A DNA stretch of 33,393 nt, taken from JBDHUJ01 sp039809105. GTDB lineage: Bacteria; Patescibacteriota; Saccharimonadia; Saccharimonadales; UBA4665. The position numbers and the translations under genes were made by a program. Of this stretch, positions 1-6,726 are shown one piece after another (within the stretch, counting starts at the first letter, position 1; every line of letters starts with the position of its first letter). The notes below the pieces were generated by a model. The model saw only the letters and a program-made list of their open reading frames with translations. It ran no database searches and was not told the origin of the DNA. The stretch is taken from positions 1 to 33,393 of the forward strand of contig JBDHUJ010000018.1 of the NCBI GenBank assembly GCA_039809105.1, read 5' to 3'.

Positions 1-309
1 TTGAGCATGAGTGCTGTTTTTTTTCATGAAGCCCTTTTTGTTACGTTATCCCCATAGTATACGGTATACGCGCTGTGCGAGGCGGGGCTTAAGTTAACGG
101 CAGTGGGGCTTGACCCGGGGTCTACAGCAATATACAATCTCCACGCTTTAGATTCCGGGTCAAGCCCAGGGTGACGGGACTCACGAGGTTTTGAGATTCA
201 GGTAAAGAACTAAAACCCAGGCTAGGTACCACCTTATTCGAAAAGTCTGTTTTATTACAGCACCGTCGCGCATACTTTGTAAAAGTAGAAGCAAGCAGAA
301 AGGACAAAT
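1..309. other. Non-coding spacer at left edge
   Basis: I see no convincing coding sequence. The stretch holds a palindromic pair of GTATACGGTATACG-like words near 55-71, the inverted repeat at 106-167 listed separately, and a T-rich segment. A weak AAGGA ribosome-binding sequence sits just before the gene at 310. Open frames on the minus strand here have no recognisable protein features. Confidence 0.6.
106..167. repeat. Palindromic intergenic repeat, 13-bp arms
   Basis: GGGCTTGACCCGG at 106-118 is exactly complementary to CCGGGTCAAGCCC at 155-167, with TCTA/TAGA pairing inside. The right side continues into CAGGGTGACGG, a word that recurs in other spacers of this window as GTCACCCTG. It looks like a dispersed REP-like hairpin. 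There is no T-run, so a role as an intrinsic terminator is not supported. Confidence 0.7.
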
Positions 310-744
310 ATGCCAGAAAAGCCTGTAGACGCGCGAAGAGTGAATCGGAATGCCCGTAGAGCAAGTCTTGGAGTGGCGGGGGCTGCGGCAATAACGCTGG
401 TCTTGCTGCACGGGTCGGCGGATGAGCAGCACGAGTTGAGCAAGCATTCGATTGGCGTAACATGTACAGACCCCGACGCAAGGGTCGGCGCGTCGCAGAA
501 TGGCAACACGGTCTCTTTTGAGTGTATTGCGGTTGATGGTAAAAGGGTGGTTGTCGACGGGCTCCTAAATCTCATACCCAACCATTCTCCGCCGGCACAG
601 CTGCCGCAGTACAACGATATAGTCGACTTCTTTGCGACAGGCAACACAACTTCCTATGAGCTCGATTGCGCAGAGGGCATAGCTAGGGTTACGATATCGG
701 AAGACTCAGGGGGGCAGATTCACAATCGAACATCGCTACAGTAG
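310..744 (+). CDS. Hypothetical membrane-anchored or secreted protein
   Basis: I do not recognise this 144-aa protein. It has a basic N-terminus (residues 1-18), a single hydrophobic segment at about 19-34 (LGVAGAAAITLVLLHG) and a polar remainder of about 105 residues containing three cysteines. This suggests an outside-facing domain anchored by an uncleaved signal. The N-terminal layout, Arg-rich then one short hydrophobic stretch, resembles that of the LysM-like protein at 5160. A weak AAGGA ribosome-binding sequence lies 5-10 nt upstream. A hairpin with GGTGTT/AACACC arms overlaps the stop codon (742-767) but has no T-run. Confidence 0.6.
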   Translation: MPEKPVDARRVNRNARRASLGVAGAAAITLVLLHGSADEQHELSKHSIGVTCTDPDARVGASQNGNTVSFECIAVDGKRVVVDGLLNLIPNHSPPAQLPQYNDIVDFFATGNTTSYELDCAEGIARVTISEDSGGQIHNRTSLQ

Positions 745-831
745 GTGTTTACTGCGCTAGTAACACCGTAACATACAGCCCCGATTTTAACGGGACACTC
801 ACCGGGCCTACAATACAAGGAGGAAATAGAT

Positions 832-1470
832 ATGAAAATAACTAAGTTAGGGCATTCGTGTTTGCTGGTGGAGATGCCGGCGCCAGTGAACCGGACGGCG
901 TTGTTCGACCCCGGCGTGTATAGCGTGGTCGATGTCGAAAGCCTGGAGTATCTCGATGATATTATCATCACACACATCCATCCCGACCACTTCGATGCCG
1001 AAAAGGTCAAAGCGCTGGTGGCGAAATTCCCAGACGTGCATATTACGGCCACAGATGAAATAGTCCAGCAGTTGAACCAAGAAAGCATTCCGGCTACCAG
1101 CGCAACCACCGAAGGGGTTGAATTCTTCGACAGCCCGCACGAGGTCATCCGGCCGTTCTACCCGCACGACCCACCGCAAGAAATCGGCGTGCACTACCTG
1201 GATAAATTGAGCCATCCGGGCGACAGCCATAGCTTTACCGAAACCAAAGACATATTGGCGTTGCCGGTGCAAGCGCCGTGGGGTTCGCCGAATGCTGCCG
1301 TTACACTCGGCCTGGAGCTTAAGCCGAAATACGTCATCCCCATTCACGACTGGCACTGGAGCGACGAGGCACGGGCGACTAATTACGGCCAGATGGAGCA
1401 GGTCTTTGCCGCTGCGGGGATTACGTTCATAAAGCCGGTCAACGGCGAACCCTTCGTCCTCGACGTGTAG
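832..1470 (+). CDS. UlaG-like metallo-beta-lactamase-fold hydrolase
   Basis: This 212-aa protein is a compact zinc-dependent hydrolase of the metallo-beta-lactamase superfamily (UlaG / Lactamase_B_3 type). It opens with the family's strand-plus-LGHSC start (residues 1-10) and carries the metal motif HxHxDH as HIHPDH (H48, H50, D52, H53). Further histidines occur in HPGDSH and PIHDWHW, the latter near the C-terminus as in UlaG-like proteins. No signal peptide is visible, so it is cytoplasmic. The substrate is unknown; the family includes lactonases, phosphodiesterases and other enzymes. A strong AAGGAGG sequence (817-823) precedes the ATG by 8 nt. A possible -10 (TACAAT, 809-814) overlaps that region, so the transcript start is unclear. 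Confidence 0.85.
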   Translation: MKITKLGHSCLLVEMPAPVNRTALFDPGVYSVVDVESLEYLDDIIITHIHPDHFDAEKVKALVAKFPDVHITATDEIVQQLNQESIPATSATTEGVEFFDSPHEVIRPFYPHDPPQEIGVHYLDKLSHPGDSHSFTETKDILALPVQAPWGSPNAAVTLGLELKPKYVIPIHDWHWSDEARATNYGQMEQVFAAAGITFIKPVNGEPFVLDV

Positions 1471-1498
1471 TGTAGCCAACAGTAGCTGCCTATAGTTT

Positions 1499-1566
1499 CG
1501 TCATTCTGAGCACAGCGAAGAATCTGTTGTATTTTGCGTAGATTCTTCGCTGTGCTCAGAATGACG
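1499..1566. repeat. Perfect 27-bp inverted repeat (GTCATTCTGAG family)
   Basis: Arms 1499-1525 and 1540-1566 are exactly complementary over 27 bp around a 14-nt loop. The arms read CGTCATTCTGAGCACAGC followed by GAAGAATCT. Related GTCA-starting palindromic words occur at 10182, 18094 and 29324, so this belongs to a dispersed intergenic family. It would form a very stable hairpin in RNA from either strand between the hydrolase gene and the lipid genes. It lacks a T-tract. Confidence 0.85.
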
Positions 1567-1602
1567 AGACGGCGAAGCCCATGTCTTTATGTGTGGTCAT
1601 TT

Positions 1603-1611
1603 TGATATACT
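1603..1611 (+). promoter_or_regulatory. Extended -10 promoter, leaderless start
   Basis: TGA-TATACT at 1603-1611 is an extended -10 box ending 7 nt before the ATG at 1619. No good -35 is visible. Transcription from it should begin at or within a few nt of the start codon. That favours 1619 over the earlier in-frame ATG at 1589, which lies upstream of the promoter. Confidence 0.6.
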
Positions 1612-1618
1612 AAACGTA

Positions 1619-2248
1619 ATGAAGCAGTTGGTAGATGTGATTCGGCAGGCGGTGCGCCGGGTAATGCGCGATGTGGCGGTGGCGCTGAATGTGCTGAGCC
1701 GCGGCAAAATCACCCCGAACGGCGTAACGTGGTTCGGGTTCATAATGCACCTGCCCATAGCGCTGCTCATAGCCGACGGGCAACTAATACGCGCAGCGGT
1801 GTTGCTCGTCATTTTTGGTCTGTTCGACACGCTGGACGGGGAACTGGCCCGTCTGCAAAAGCGCGTCACCAACAACGGCGGCTTCCTAGACGCCAGCACC
1901 GACCGGTTCAAAGAAGTGCTGCTGTACGGTGGTGTGGCCTGGTACTTCGCCCAGGGGAGTCACCCCGAATACGCGGCCATAGCCGCGGTCGCTTGCGGCG
2001 CGTCCATCTGCGTCAGCTTCGTAAAGGCCAAGGGAGAAGCGATTGTCGCGGGCAGCGGCAAAAAGATTCCGTACCCAGAACTGAACAAAATGTTCAGCGG
2101 CGGCCTGTTTCCGTTCGAAATCCGTATGACGGTACTCATAGCCGGACTTCTTTTTAACCAGCTTATGTGGGCCGTGGCTGCCATCGCAGTCTTTTCGGCC
2201 ATAACCGCCCTGAACCGCATGGTCGTCATCAGCCGGAGGATTTCGTAA
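1619..2248 (+). CDS. CDP-alcohol phosphatidyltransferase family protein
   Basis: This 209-aa integral membrane enzyme transfers a phosphatidyl group from a CDP-lipid to an alcohol head group. The family signature DG(x2)AR(x8)G(x3)D(x3)D is fully present: D73-G74, A77-R78, G87, D91, D95. Hydrophobic helices flank it (about 37-70 and several after 105). The head group (glycerol-3-phosphate, inositol phosphate or other) cannot be read from the sequence. Start 1619 is preferred because the promoter lies at 1603-1611. The next gene begins directly after the TAA, so the PHP protein and this enzyme are translationally linked, and a CarS-like CDP-lipid synthase follows. I infer a short phospholipid head-group pathway. 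Confidence 0.88.
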   Translation: MKQLVDVIRQAVRRVMRDVAVALNVLSRGKITPNGVTWFGFIMHLPIALLIADGQLIRAAVLLVIFGLFDTLDGELARLQKRVTNNGGFLDASTDRFKEVLLYGGVAWYFAQGSHPEYAAIAAVACGASICVSFVKAKGEAIVAGSGKKIPYPELNKMFSGGLFPFEIRMTVLIAGLLFNQLMWAVAAIAVFSAITALNRMVVISRRIS

Positions 2249-2911
2249 ATGGCTTACAAAATAGACCTGCATACGCACTCGTACGGCTCGTCCGACGGCG
2301 GGCTGAAGCTGCGTGACTACCGCTACTTTCTCGAAAACAACCTGCTCGACTACATCGCCATAACCGACCACAACACCATAGAGACTGCGCTGAAGATACA
2401 AGAAGAACTCGGGGAACTCGGTAGGCGAATCATCATCGGCGAAGAAGTCATGACCACTCGTGGTGAACTGATAGGCCTGTTTCTAACGAGTGCGATACCG
2501 AAGGGCCTCACACCGCTCGAAGCCGCCAAGCGCATCCGTGCCCAGGGTGGCCTCGTCTATGTCCCGCATCCGTTCGAAACGGTCCGCAAGGGATTGCAGG
2601 CGACCGACTTGAACGAAATCGAAGGCGTGGTCGACATCGTCGAAGCCTGGAACGGCCGCGCCATCGTCGGCAGTCGCACGCAAGCCGCCAAAACTTGGGC
2701 CAAGCAGAACGAAAAGCCGGCGGCCGCCAGCAGCGACACCCATGGCCGCTTCGGCTGGGGCTACACGTACTCGCTCGTCGAAACCAAGCCGACAGCGCAG
2801 AACCTGGCCGCACAGCTCGCGAAAGCCACCTATAGCACGCGCAAAGTCGGCATGGGCGTCATCTACCCCAAACTCAACCGCCTAAAGAAATCATTTGGCG
2901 GTGCTAAATGA
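2249..2911 (+). CDS. PHP-domain metal-dependent phosphohydrolase
   Basis: This 220-aa protein belongs to the PHP (polymerase and histidinol phosphatase) superfamily. The metal-binding motifs are in order: DLHTHS (H8, H10), the ITDHN motif (D40, H41), GEEV, a PHPFE segment in mid-protein and SSDTH toward the C-terminus. There is no membrane segment or signal peptide. Family members are mainly phosphatases or phosphodiesterases. The ATG follows the previous gene's TAA with no gap. Lying between a CDP-alcohol phosphatidyltransferase and a CDP-lipid synthase homologue, it could dephosphorylate a phospholipid head-group intermediate such as a PGP- or inositol-phosphate-type product. That role is inference from position only. 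Confidence 0.85.
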   Translation: MAYKIDLHTHSYGSSDGGLKLRDYRYFLENNLLDYIAITDHNTIETALKIQEELGELGRRIIIGEEVMTTRGELIGLFLTSAIPKGLTPLEAAKRIRAQGGLVYVPHPFETVRKGLQATDLNEIEGVVDIVEAWNGRAIVGSRTQAAKTWAKQNEKPAAASSDTHGRFGWGYTYSLVETKPTAQNLAAQLAKATYSTRKVGMGVIYPKLNRLKKSFGGAK

Positions 2912-2916
2912 TTGAA

Positions 2917-2992
2917 AAGGGAAAAGTGAAATATGAAATGGGAACGACCGCAGGGAGTTCTCACATTTCACATTCCGCATTTCACATTTCGA
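2917..2992. repeat. Word-type inverted repeat between PHP and CarS genes
   Basis: The left side (AAGTGAAATATGAAATGGG) is largely complementary to the right side built of repeated ATTTCACATT words (about 2966-2990). The short words TTCACATT, GCATTTCACA and ATTTC repeat in tandem. It is one of several spacers here made of locally repeated 6-9 nt words arranged as an imperfect hairpin. Confidence 0.6.
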
Positions 2993-3014
2993 CGGCAACC
3001 GGAGGTTGCCTGTA

Positions 3015-3578
3015 GTGACGTTGTTCAAGGAACTGTTCTTCGCGCTGTGGTTCTTTTTGCCGGCGGCCATCGCCAACATGATGCCCATATTCGCAGCTCA
3101 CTGGAAATTCCTGGCAAAGTACGAATATCCGATGGATTTCGGCAAATCGTTCCGCGGCAAACGAATCTTTGGGGCGCACAAAACCATCCGCGGCTTTATC
3201 GTCGGCATGATTTTTTCGACGCTGGTGCTATGGCTCCAGCAGCTGGCTGTCCGGTACATCCCATTCGTCGCGAGCCTGACCGACCAAGTTGATTATACTC
3301 AGCTGCCGGTGCTCGTTCTGGGCCCACTATTTGGTCTCGGCGCATTACTGGGCGACGCCATAGAAAGTTTCTTCAAACGCCAGCGGGGCGTCAAGCCCGG
3401 CGACGGCTGGTTCCCGTTCGACCAGACCGATTACATCATCGGCGGCGCCATTGCCACCATGCCGTTCGTGACCCTGAGCATCCTGCAGTATGTGTGGCTC
3501 ATCGTGCTCTGGCTCGCCATCCACGTCATCTCCACCTTCATCGGCTACAAACTAGGCCTCAAAGATAAACCGATTTAA
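3015..3578 (+). CDS. CarS-like CDP-lipid (CDP-archaeol/CDP-diglyceride) synthase homologue
   Basis: This 188-aa polytopic membrane protein resembles the CarS/DUF46 family, which makes CDP-activated lipid from CTP and a phosphatidate-type substrate. Key segments are FRGKRIFGAHKTIRGF on the N-terminal side and LGALLGDAIESFFKRQRG followed by KPGDGWFPFDQTDYIIGG, the conserved acidic/basic block of the family. About four to five membrane helices are predicted by eye. I place the start at GTG 3015 because a GGAGG sequence lies at 3001-3005; TTG 3006 is also in frame but sits too close to it. Archaeal enzymes define the family, and bacterial homologues are less common. It would supply the CDP-lipid used by the transferase at 1619. 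Confidence 0.8.
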   Translation: MTLFKELFFALWFFLPAAIANMMPIFAAHWKFLAKYEYPMDFGKSFRGKRIFGAHKTIRGFIVGMIFSTLVLWLQQLAVRYIPFVASLTDQVDYTQLPVLVLGPLFGLGALLGDAIESFFKRQRGVKPGDGWFPFDQTDYIIGGAIATMPFVTLSILQYVWLIVLWLAIHVISTFIGYKLGLKDKPI

Positions 3579-3582
3579 TAAG

Positions 3583-4164
3583 ATGATTGGTACATTTAAA
3601 CATCTTACCCCAAAAGCCTTTGTCCGGAATGGCGCAATCCTCTTTACCGTAAGCATAGCCTGTGCGTATGTATTATATCCGCACTGGGTTACTTTTAGTC
3701 TTTTCGCAGGTCAGTGGTACACACTACCATTCTTTATAGTTGCTATGCTTATAACTATGCTACAGCTTTGGTATATAAGCGCTAAGCTTCGTCAGCAAGT
3801 GCAGCTAAGATTTGGCGGTACTGTTATGCGTGCAAGTGCTATCTGTGTCATTCTTGTAATCTGCATCCCGTACAGGGGCGGGTTAACACAGAAATCTATC
3901 CATAATGCAGCTGTATTGTTATTTGTGTTGCTTGCGGCGCTCAGCCTAATTCGCCTTGCAAAGCCGCTCCATAGCATTACGCTAGGCGTAATGAGTGGTG
4001 CGTTAGTCGCACTCTGTGTACTTGAGCTAGTCTTTTTGGCGCGCTACAACATGCACCCGGTTTATCCTTGGGTTTGGGTTGTTTTACAGGTTATCGTAAC
4101 TGCTATTCTCATGCTGGCTTTATATGTTATAGCGCTACGGCTTGAGCAAAAAAGTACGAGTTAG
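3583..4164 (+). CDS. Hypothetical polytopic membrane protein
   Basis: This 193-aa protein has about six hydrophobic segments (near residues 17-32, 40-62, 80-96, 108-122, 131-152, 161-185) with basic connecting loops. I do not recognise the family. Its start lies 4 nt after the CarS-like stop, so it may be co-transcribed. Its codon use is visibly more AT-rich than the lipid genes before it, and this continues through about 5.1 kb, hinting at a different origin or weaker selection. It runs convergently toward the gene at 4182-4568. Confidence 0.65.
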   Translation: MIGTFKHLTPKAFVRNGAILFTVSIACAYVLYPHWVTFSLFAGQWYTLPFFIVAMLITMLQLWYISAKLRQQVQLRFGGTVMRASAICVILVICIPYRGGLTQKSIHNAAVLLFVLLAALSLIRLAKPLHSITLGVMSGALVALCVLELVFLARYNMHPVYPWVWVVLQVIVTAILMLALYVIALRLEQKSTS

Positions 4165-4181
4165 CTCAGCCGATACGGAGA

Positions 4182-4568
4182 TTAGCCCTTGCTAGCAGTA
4201 GGGAAGTAAGACCGGTTCACTAGATACACCAGTAAGACGCCTGTAATACCATATAGCGCATCGATGAAATCAGGCGTGTTTATTTGTATGGGCTTAGAAA
4301 ATTCTAGAAATACGTTGAGCGCAACAACCAGTGCGGTAGCCACATAGAATCTCTTAGCCGGACGTTTACGAAATGCACGTGGACCAATAAATATCAGCAT
4401 CAAGAGCGCGGAGCCCACAAAGTTGGAGATATGGGATGTAATTATTGGCAGATGCAGCAGGCTTGTTACGCGAAATAGATACGCGAGACCTAAAAGCAGC
4501 ATCAATTCCAGCAGTGCAATATACCGGTCATTCTCTTTTACGTACTTTACTAAGGTTTTGACTGTCAT
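4182..4568 (-). CDS. Hypothetical small membrane protein (four TM)
   Basis: This 128-aa protein has about four hydrophobic helices (near 17-34, 48-64, 75-90, 102-119) and a short NTPDFIDALYGITG motif before the last helix. This layout is loosely like VanZ- or DUF-type small membrane proteins, but I cannot assign it. It is transcribed toward the preceding gene with a 17-nt gap. On the minus strand a TATACT box ends 11 nt before the ATG, consistent with the leaderless-type starts elsewhere in the window. Confidence 0.6.
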   Translation of the reverse strand: MTVKTLVKYVKENDRYIALLELMLLLGLAYLFRVTSLLHLPIITSHISNFVGSALLMLIFIGPRAFRKRPAKRFYVATALVVALNVFLEFSKPIQINTPDFIDALYGITGVLLVYLVNRSYFPTASKG

Positions 4569-4900
4569 TATTTACGTAAAGTATAACAAATACGATTTTA
4601 ACCTATCGGAAGAAGAGGAGGGGTACTGTGCAGTATTTATATTTCACAATACTATTGACAAAACGCTTATGTTTTGCTAGTATAGGCTTACTACGATATT
4701 GATAAAACAAAAAATCAAAAATGTAGTAAAACAACGTTCTTACTAGCTCTCGTTTTTTGCAGAAGACTCGTAACAAAGAAATCTGCAAGAGACAAACAGC
4801 TCCAAAGAATGACTTCGAAACCCCAAAAGGGCAGAGAAGAAAAACTTCTTCGTAGGAATAGATGCGAAGAAGGAAAAACAAAAAACATAAAACAAAAACA
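4569..4900 (+). other. Long AT-rich leader with stems
   Basis: No gene is seen in this spacer. A promoter at 4655-4683 (TTGACA, 17-nt spacer, extended -10 TGC-TAGTAT) points toward the small genes at 4901 and 5160 and would give a leader of about 210 nt. The leader can form TTGCAGA/TCTGCAA and an exact CTTCTTCG (4845-4852)/CGAAGAAG (4865-4872) hairpin. It ends in an A/C-only tract, AAAACATAAAACAAAAACA, immediately before the ATG. Confidence 0.55.
4655..4683 (+). promoter_or_regulatory. Promoter for the 4901/5160 genes
   Basis: A perfect TTGACA at 4655-4660 is followed after 17 nt by TAGTAT at 4678-4683, preceded by TGC (extended -10). This is the best sigma-70-type match on the + strand upstream of the small membrane protein and LysM-like protein genes. 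Confidence 0.6.
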
Positions 4901-5143
4901 ATGAAGACCAAAAGACGTCATTCGCACATTCATTCCATCCACTTGCATGGAAGCTTACTGATGGCAGTCGTAACGATGCTCGTCGTCGCTACCAAAACCA
5001 GCAGTGAAATGACACGGTCTTTACACGGCGTCGTGCCAGTTCATAGCACTGTGATAAACTCTGTAGAACTGCGCGACGCCGAAACCAGGCATGAACCCAT
5101 AATGGTCAGCATGTCCCGGTTCGCTAACTACAGCGGCGAGTAA
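4901..5143 (+). CDS. Hypothetical small one-TM protein
   Basis: This 80-aa protein has a very basic, His-rich N-terminus (about residues 1-17), one hydrophobic helix (about 18-33, GSLLMAVVTMLVVAT) and a polar tail. It is probably anchored with the tail outside. I do not recognise it. An upstream in-frame ATG at 4862 would add 13 Lys/Arg-rich residues, but it lies inside the hairpin and A/C-rich leader, so 4901 is preferred. The stop codon overlaps the ribosome-binding region of the LysM-like gene 17 nt downstream, implying one operon. Confidence 0.5.
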   Translation: MKTKRRHSHIHSIHLHGSLLMAVVTMLVVATKTSSEMTRSLHGVVPVHSTVINSVELRDAETRHEPIMVSMSRFANYSGE

Positions 5144-5159
5144 AGGAAGAAACAGTAGC

Positions 5160-5546
5160 ATGCGTGTACTTCGGAACGGAAACCAAACTAATGCGGAGCC
5201 TCGTCTTACAAGGGGTCAGAAATTGCGCCGGACTGCTCTGGGCGTAGGTGCGGCAGCTATGCTTGTGACTGGTGCCGTGGAGGCGAAGGATGTTATTCAA
5301 GATACGACGAGCCACTCTATAGATTATCTCAAAGATATGCCGCAGGAACATGGTGTAGTGGTTGAATCTGGCGATACGCCGAATAGCCTTGTGAATAGGT
5401 TTAACGAAGGCGGCCTGAGCGGTCAGGAGCGGCAGGATGCCCTCGATTTCGTCAAGCGTCAAGGTGCGATGCAAGACTCGGAAGGCAACCCGATGCTGCG
5501 TGCAGGCCAGACGGTCGATATTCCTGAACTCCCGCACGAAGAATAG
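5160..5546 (+). CDS. LysM-like domain, membrane-anchored protein
   Basis: This 128-aa protein has a basic N-terminal segment, one hydrophobic helix at about 27-42 (TALGVGAAAMLVTGAV) and an exported domain. Residues about 66-125 fit a degenerate LysM: VVVESGDTPNSLVNRFN matches the usual V-x-GDTxxxIAxxF opening, and RAGQTVDIPEL matches the closing L-x-xGQxxxIP motif. LysM domains bind peptidoglycan glycan strands, so a wall-associated role outside the membrane is likely. The longer insert between the two halves and the missing central Asn make the assignment tentative. AAGGA at 5143-5147 precedes the ATG. A strong terminator follows at 5573, separating it from the dcw cluster. Confidence 0.7.
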   Translation: MRVLRNGNQTNAEPRLTRGQKLRRTALGVGAAAMLVTGAVEAKDVIQDTTSHSIDYLKDMPQEHGVVVESGDTPNSLVNRFNEGGLSGQERQDALDFVKRQGAMQDSEGNPMLRAGQTVDIPELPHEE

Positions 5547-5572
5547 TTTTTGAGCACGAATAGGTCTTTTGA

Positions 5573-5616
5573 GACCGGTCAGACACCACATGTTGTGTCT
5601 GGCCGGTTCTTTTTAG
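5573..5616 (+). terminator. Intrinsic terminator after the LysM-like gene
   Basis: ACCGGTCAGACAC pairs with GTGTCTGGCCGGT (13 bp including one U-G wobble) around a short loop and is followed by TCTTTTT. It insulates the dcw promoter region from upstream transcription. Confidence 0.85.
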
Positions 5617-5621
5617 GGTTC

Positions 5622-5630
5622 TGTGGATAA
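5622..5630 (-). promoter_or_regulatory. Perfect DnaA box (1 of 3)
   Basis: TGTGGATAA is the exact complement of the consensus DnaA box TTATCCACA. The 11-mer TGTGGATAAGT recurs exactly at 15039 and 18033. This copy lies between the LysM terminator and the mraZ promoter and touches a 9-bp hairpin (AAGTGGTGC 5629-5637 / GCACCACTT 5643-5651). Confidence 0.6.
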
Positions 5631-5661
5631 GTGGTGCGAAAAGCACCACTTTTCGTGTGAG

Positions 5662-5698
5662 AAAGTGCTTGCAAGTGGGTGTGTGTGGGTAGTACACT
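5662..5698 (+). promoter_or_regulatory. mraZ promoter overlapped by a predicted MraZ operator
   Basis: Three GTG[C/G] cores repeat every 10 bp: AAAGTGCTTG (5662), CAAGTGGGTG (5672) and TGTGTGGGTA (5682). A further GTGGG lies at 5706. MraZ is known to bind tandem TGGG or AAAGTG repeats at 10-bp spacing upstream of its own gene. A promoter, TTGCAA (5669-5674) - 18 nt - TACACT (5693-5698), lies within the array, so binding would block it. This predicts autorepression of the dcw cluster. Confidence 0.6.
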
Positions 5699-5820
5699 CA
5701 TGTCAGTGGGTAATCGTAGGTAGCAAACCCTACGCACAAACATCCAAAGTAACCAAAACAGCTACTGCGGATTCAAAAACAAAAAACTCACTGGCAACTT
5801 AACCCAAACCATAGGGCCAA

Positions 5821-6192
5821 ATGACACAGGTGGACTACTTCCAGCGCAAGCTCGACGACAAACGGCGGTTAACCATACCGACCGAACTTCGCGACACATT
5901 TGCGGATGGGGCAGTCATCACCCGGGGATTTGGCAAGTATCTGCATCTGTATCCGAAAGATGTCTGGAACCAGCTGGTCGAGCCACGGCTCGAAGGCGAC
6001 CTTCTGGACGAACGGATAGCCGACTTGAACATCCAGTTCCGGATGGGCAAGATAGAGCAAGCGCTCGACGGCAAGCAGGGGCGGATAACGCTAGAGCAAC
6101 ATCTGCTGGACTACGCGGGTATCGACCGGGAAGTCTCGGCGGTCAGTGTCGGCGGCAAATACTGGCGGGTTATGGCGGTAGAGATGACGTAG
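5821..6192 (+). CDS. mraZ: Transcriptional regulator MraZ
   Basis: This 123-aa DNA-binding protein is the first gene of the division and cell wall cluster and typically represses it. Both tandem SpoVT/AbrB-like halves are visible: KLDDKRRLTIPTELR at about residues 10-24 and LDGKQGRITLEQHLLDYAGI at about 82-101, matching the LDxKGRLxxP signature of the family. It is a little shorter than the usual 140-150 residues. The ATG has no clear Shine-Dalgarno sequence and follows a ~115-nt A/C-rich leader. Ten-bp-spaced GTGGG repeats over the promoter are the likely operator. More than 500 nt separate it from rsmH, an unusually long gap for this cluster. Confidence 0.93.
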   Translation: MTQVDYFQRKLDDKRRLTIPTELRDTFADGAVITRGFGKYLHLYPKDVWNQLVEPRLEGDLLDERIADLNIQFRMGKIEQALDGKQGRITLEQHLLDYAGIDREVSAVSVGGKYWRVMAVEMT

Positions 6193-6726
6193 TTCATCCC
6201 GCGTTGCAGGCACTTTTACAACTAGGCAAACCAACCGAATAGAGCAACAACTCTAAAACCTCCAACCGGCCACAGGCTGGGAAGAGAGCCCGACAAAATG
6301 TATTCCATTTTGCCGGCGCGCGGAGAAACCCAGAATGGGTGTCTCCGGGGACAAGCTTAGCTATTCGGCAGTCAACGCGCGGACTAGAGAGGGCACCGCG
6401 TTTAAAAACCCTCGTTCTTTCCATAAAACACCTCCCAAAACTCCACCTCACACATAAGTCTCTCAAAAGTTACTTGAGTGTCAGATAGTACTCGTTTAAC
6501 AACAACTACCTTTCACACCATCTTGTAACTTTACTGGTATCTCAGTAATGAGTCGCCAGTACTCCTTCCTTACGGAAGGAACAACAAAAACAAAAACAAC
6601 CAAAAAACAAACAGTTGACTGCTGAATAGGTGATCTTGTCAAAGATACCACTTGGATTCCTTGGTACGACCAAGTGGCATACCAAAACAAAAACACCAAA
6701 ACAAAAACATATATAATAGTGCGAAT
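6193..6726 (+). other. Long structured non-coding spacer between mraZ and rsmH
   Basis: No coding sequence is credible here. The first part (6235-6368) folds as a branched domain. CCGAATAG (6235-6242) pairs exactly with CTATTCGG (6361-6368) and encloses hairpins CCGGCC/GGCTGG (6266-6280), CAAAATG/CATTTTG (6294-6312) and GGAGA-CCCA/TGGG-TCTCC (6322-6346). AACGCG/CGCGTT (6374-6402) follows, then TCCTTCC/GGAAGGA near 6561-6580. Near the end CCACTTGG/CCAAGTGG pairs across 6647-6677. A/C-only tracts (AACAAAAACAAAAACAAC) occur at about 6580-6612 and 6682-6709. It may be a cis-regulatory leader or an independent RNA; no known riboswitch motif was recognised. Confidence 0.55.
6712..6717 (+). promoter_or_regulatory. 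-10 box for rsmH
   Basis: TATAAT ends 9 nt before the rsmH ATG at 6727, after an A/C-rich tract; no -35 is evident. It implies a leaderless or nearly leaderless rsmH transcript, independent of the mraZ promoter. Confidence 0.55.

Noticed and set aside
847..1479. A 210-codon minus-strand frame opposite the metallo-hydrolase
   Set aside because: No protein features; the + strand gene has metal motifs and a strong ribosome-binding sequence.
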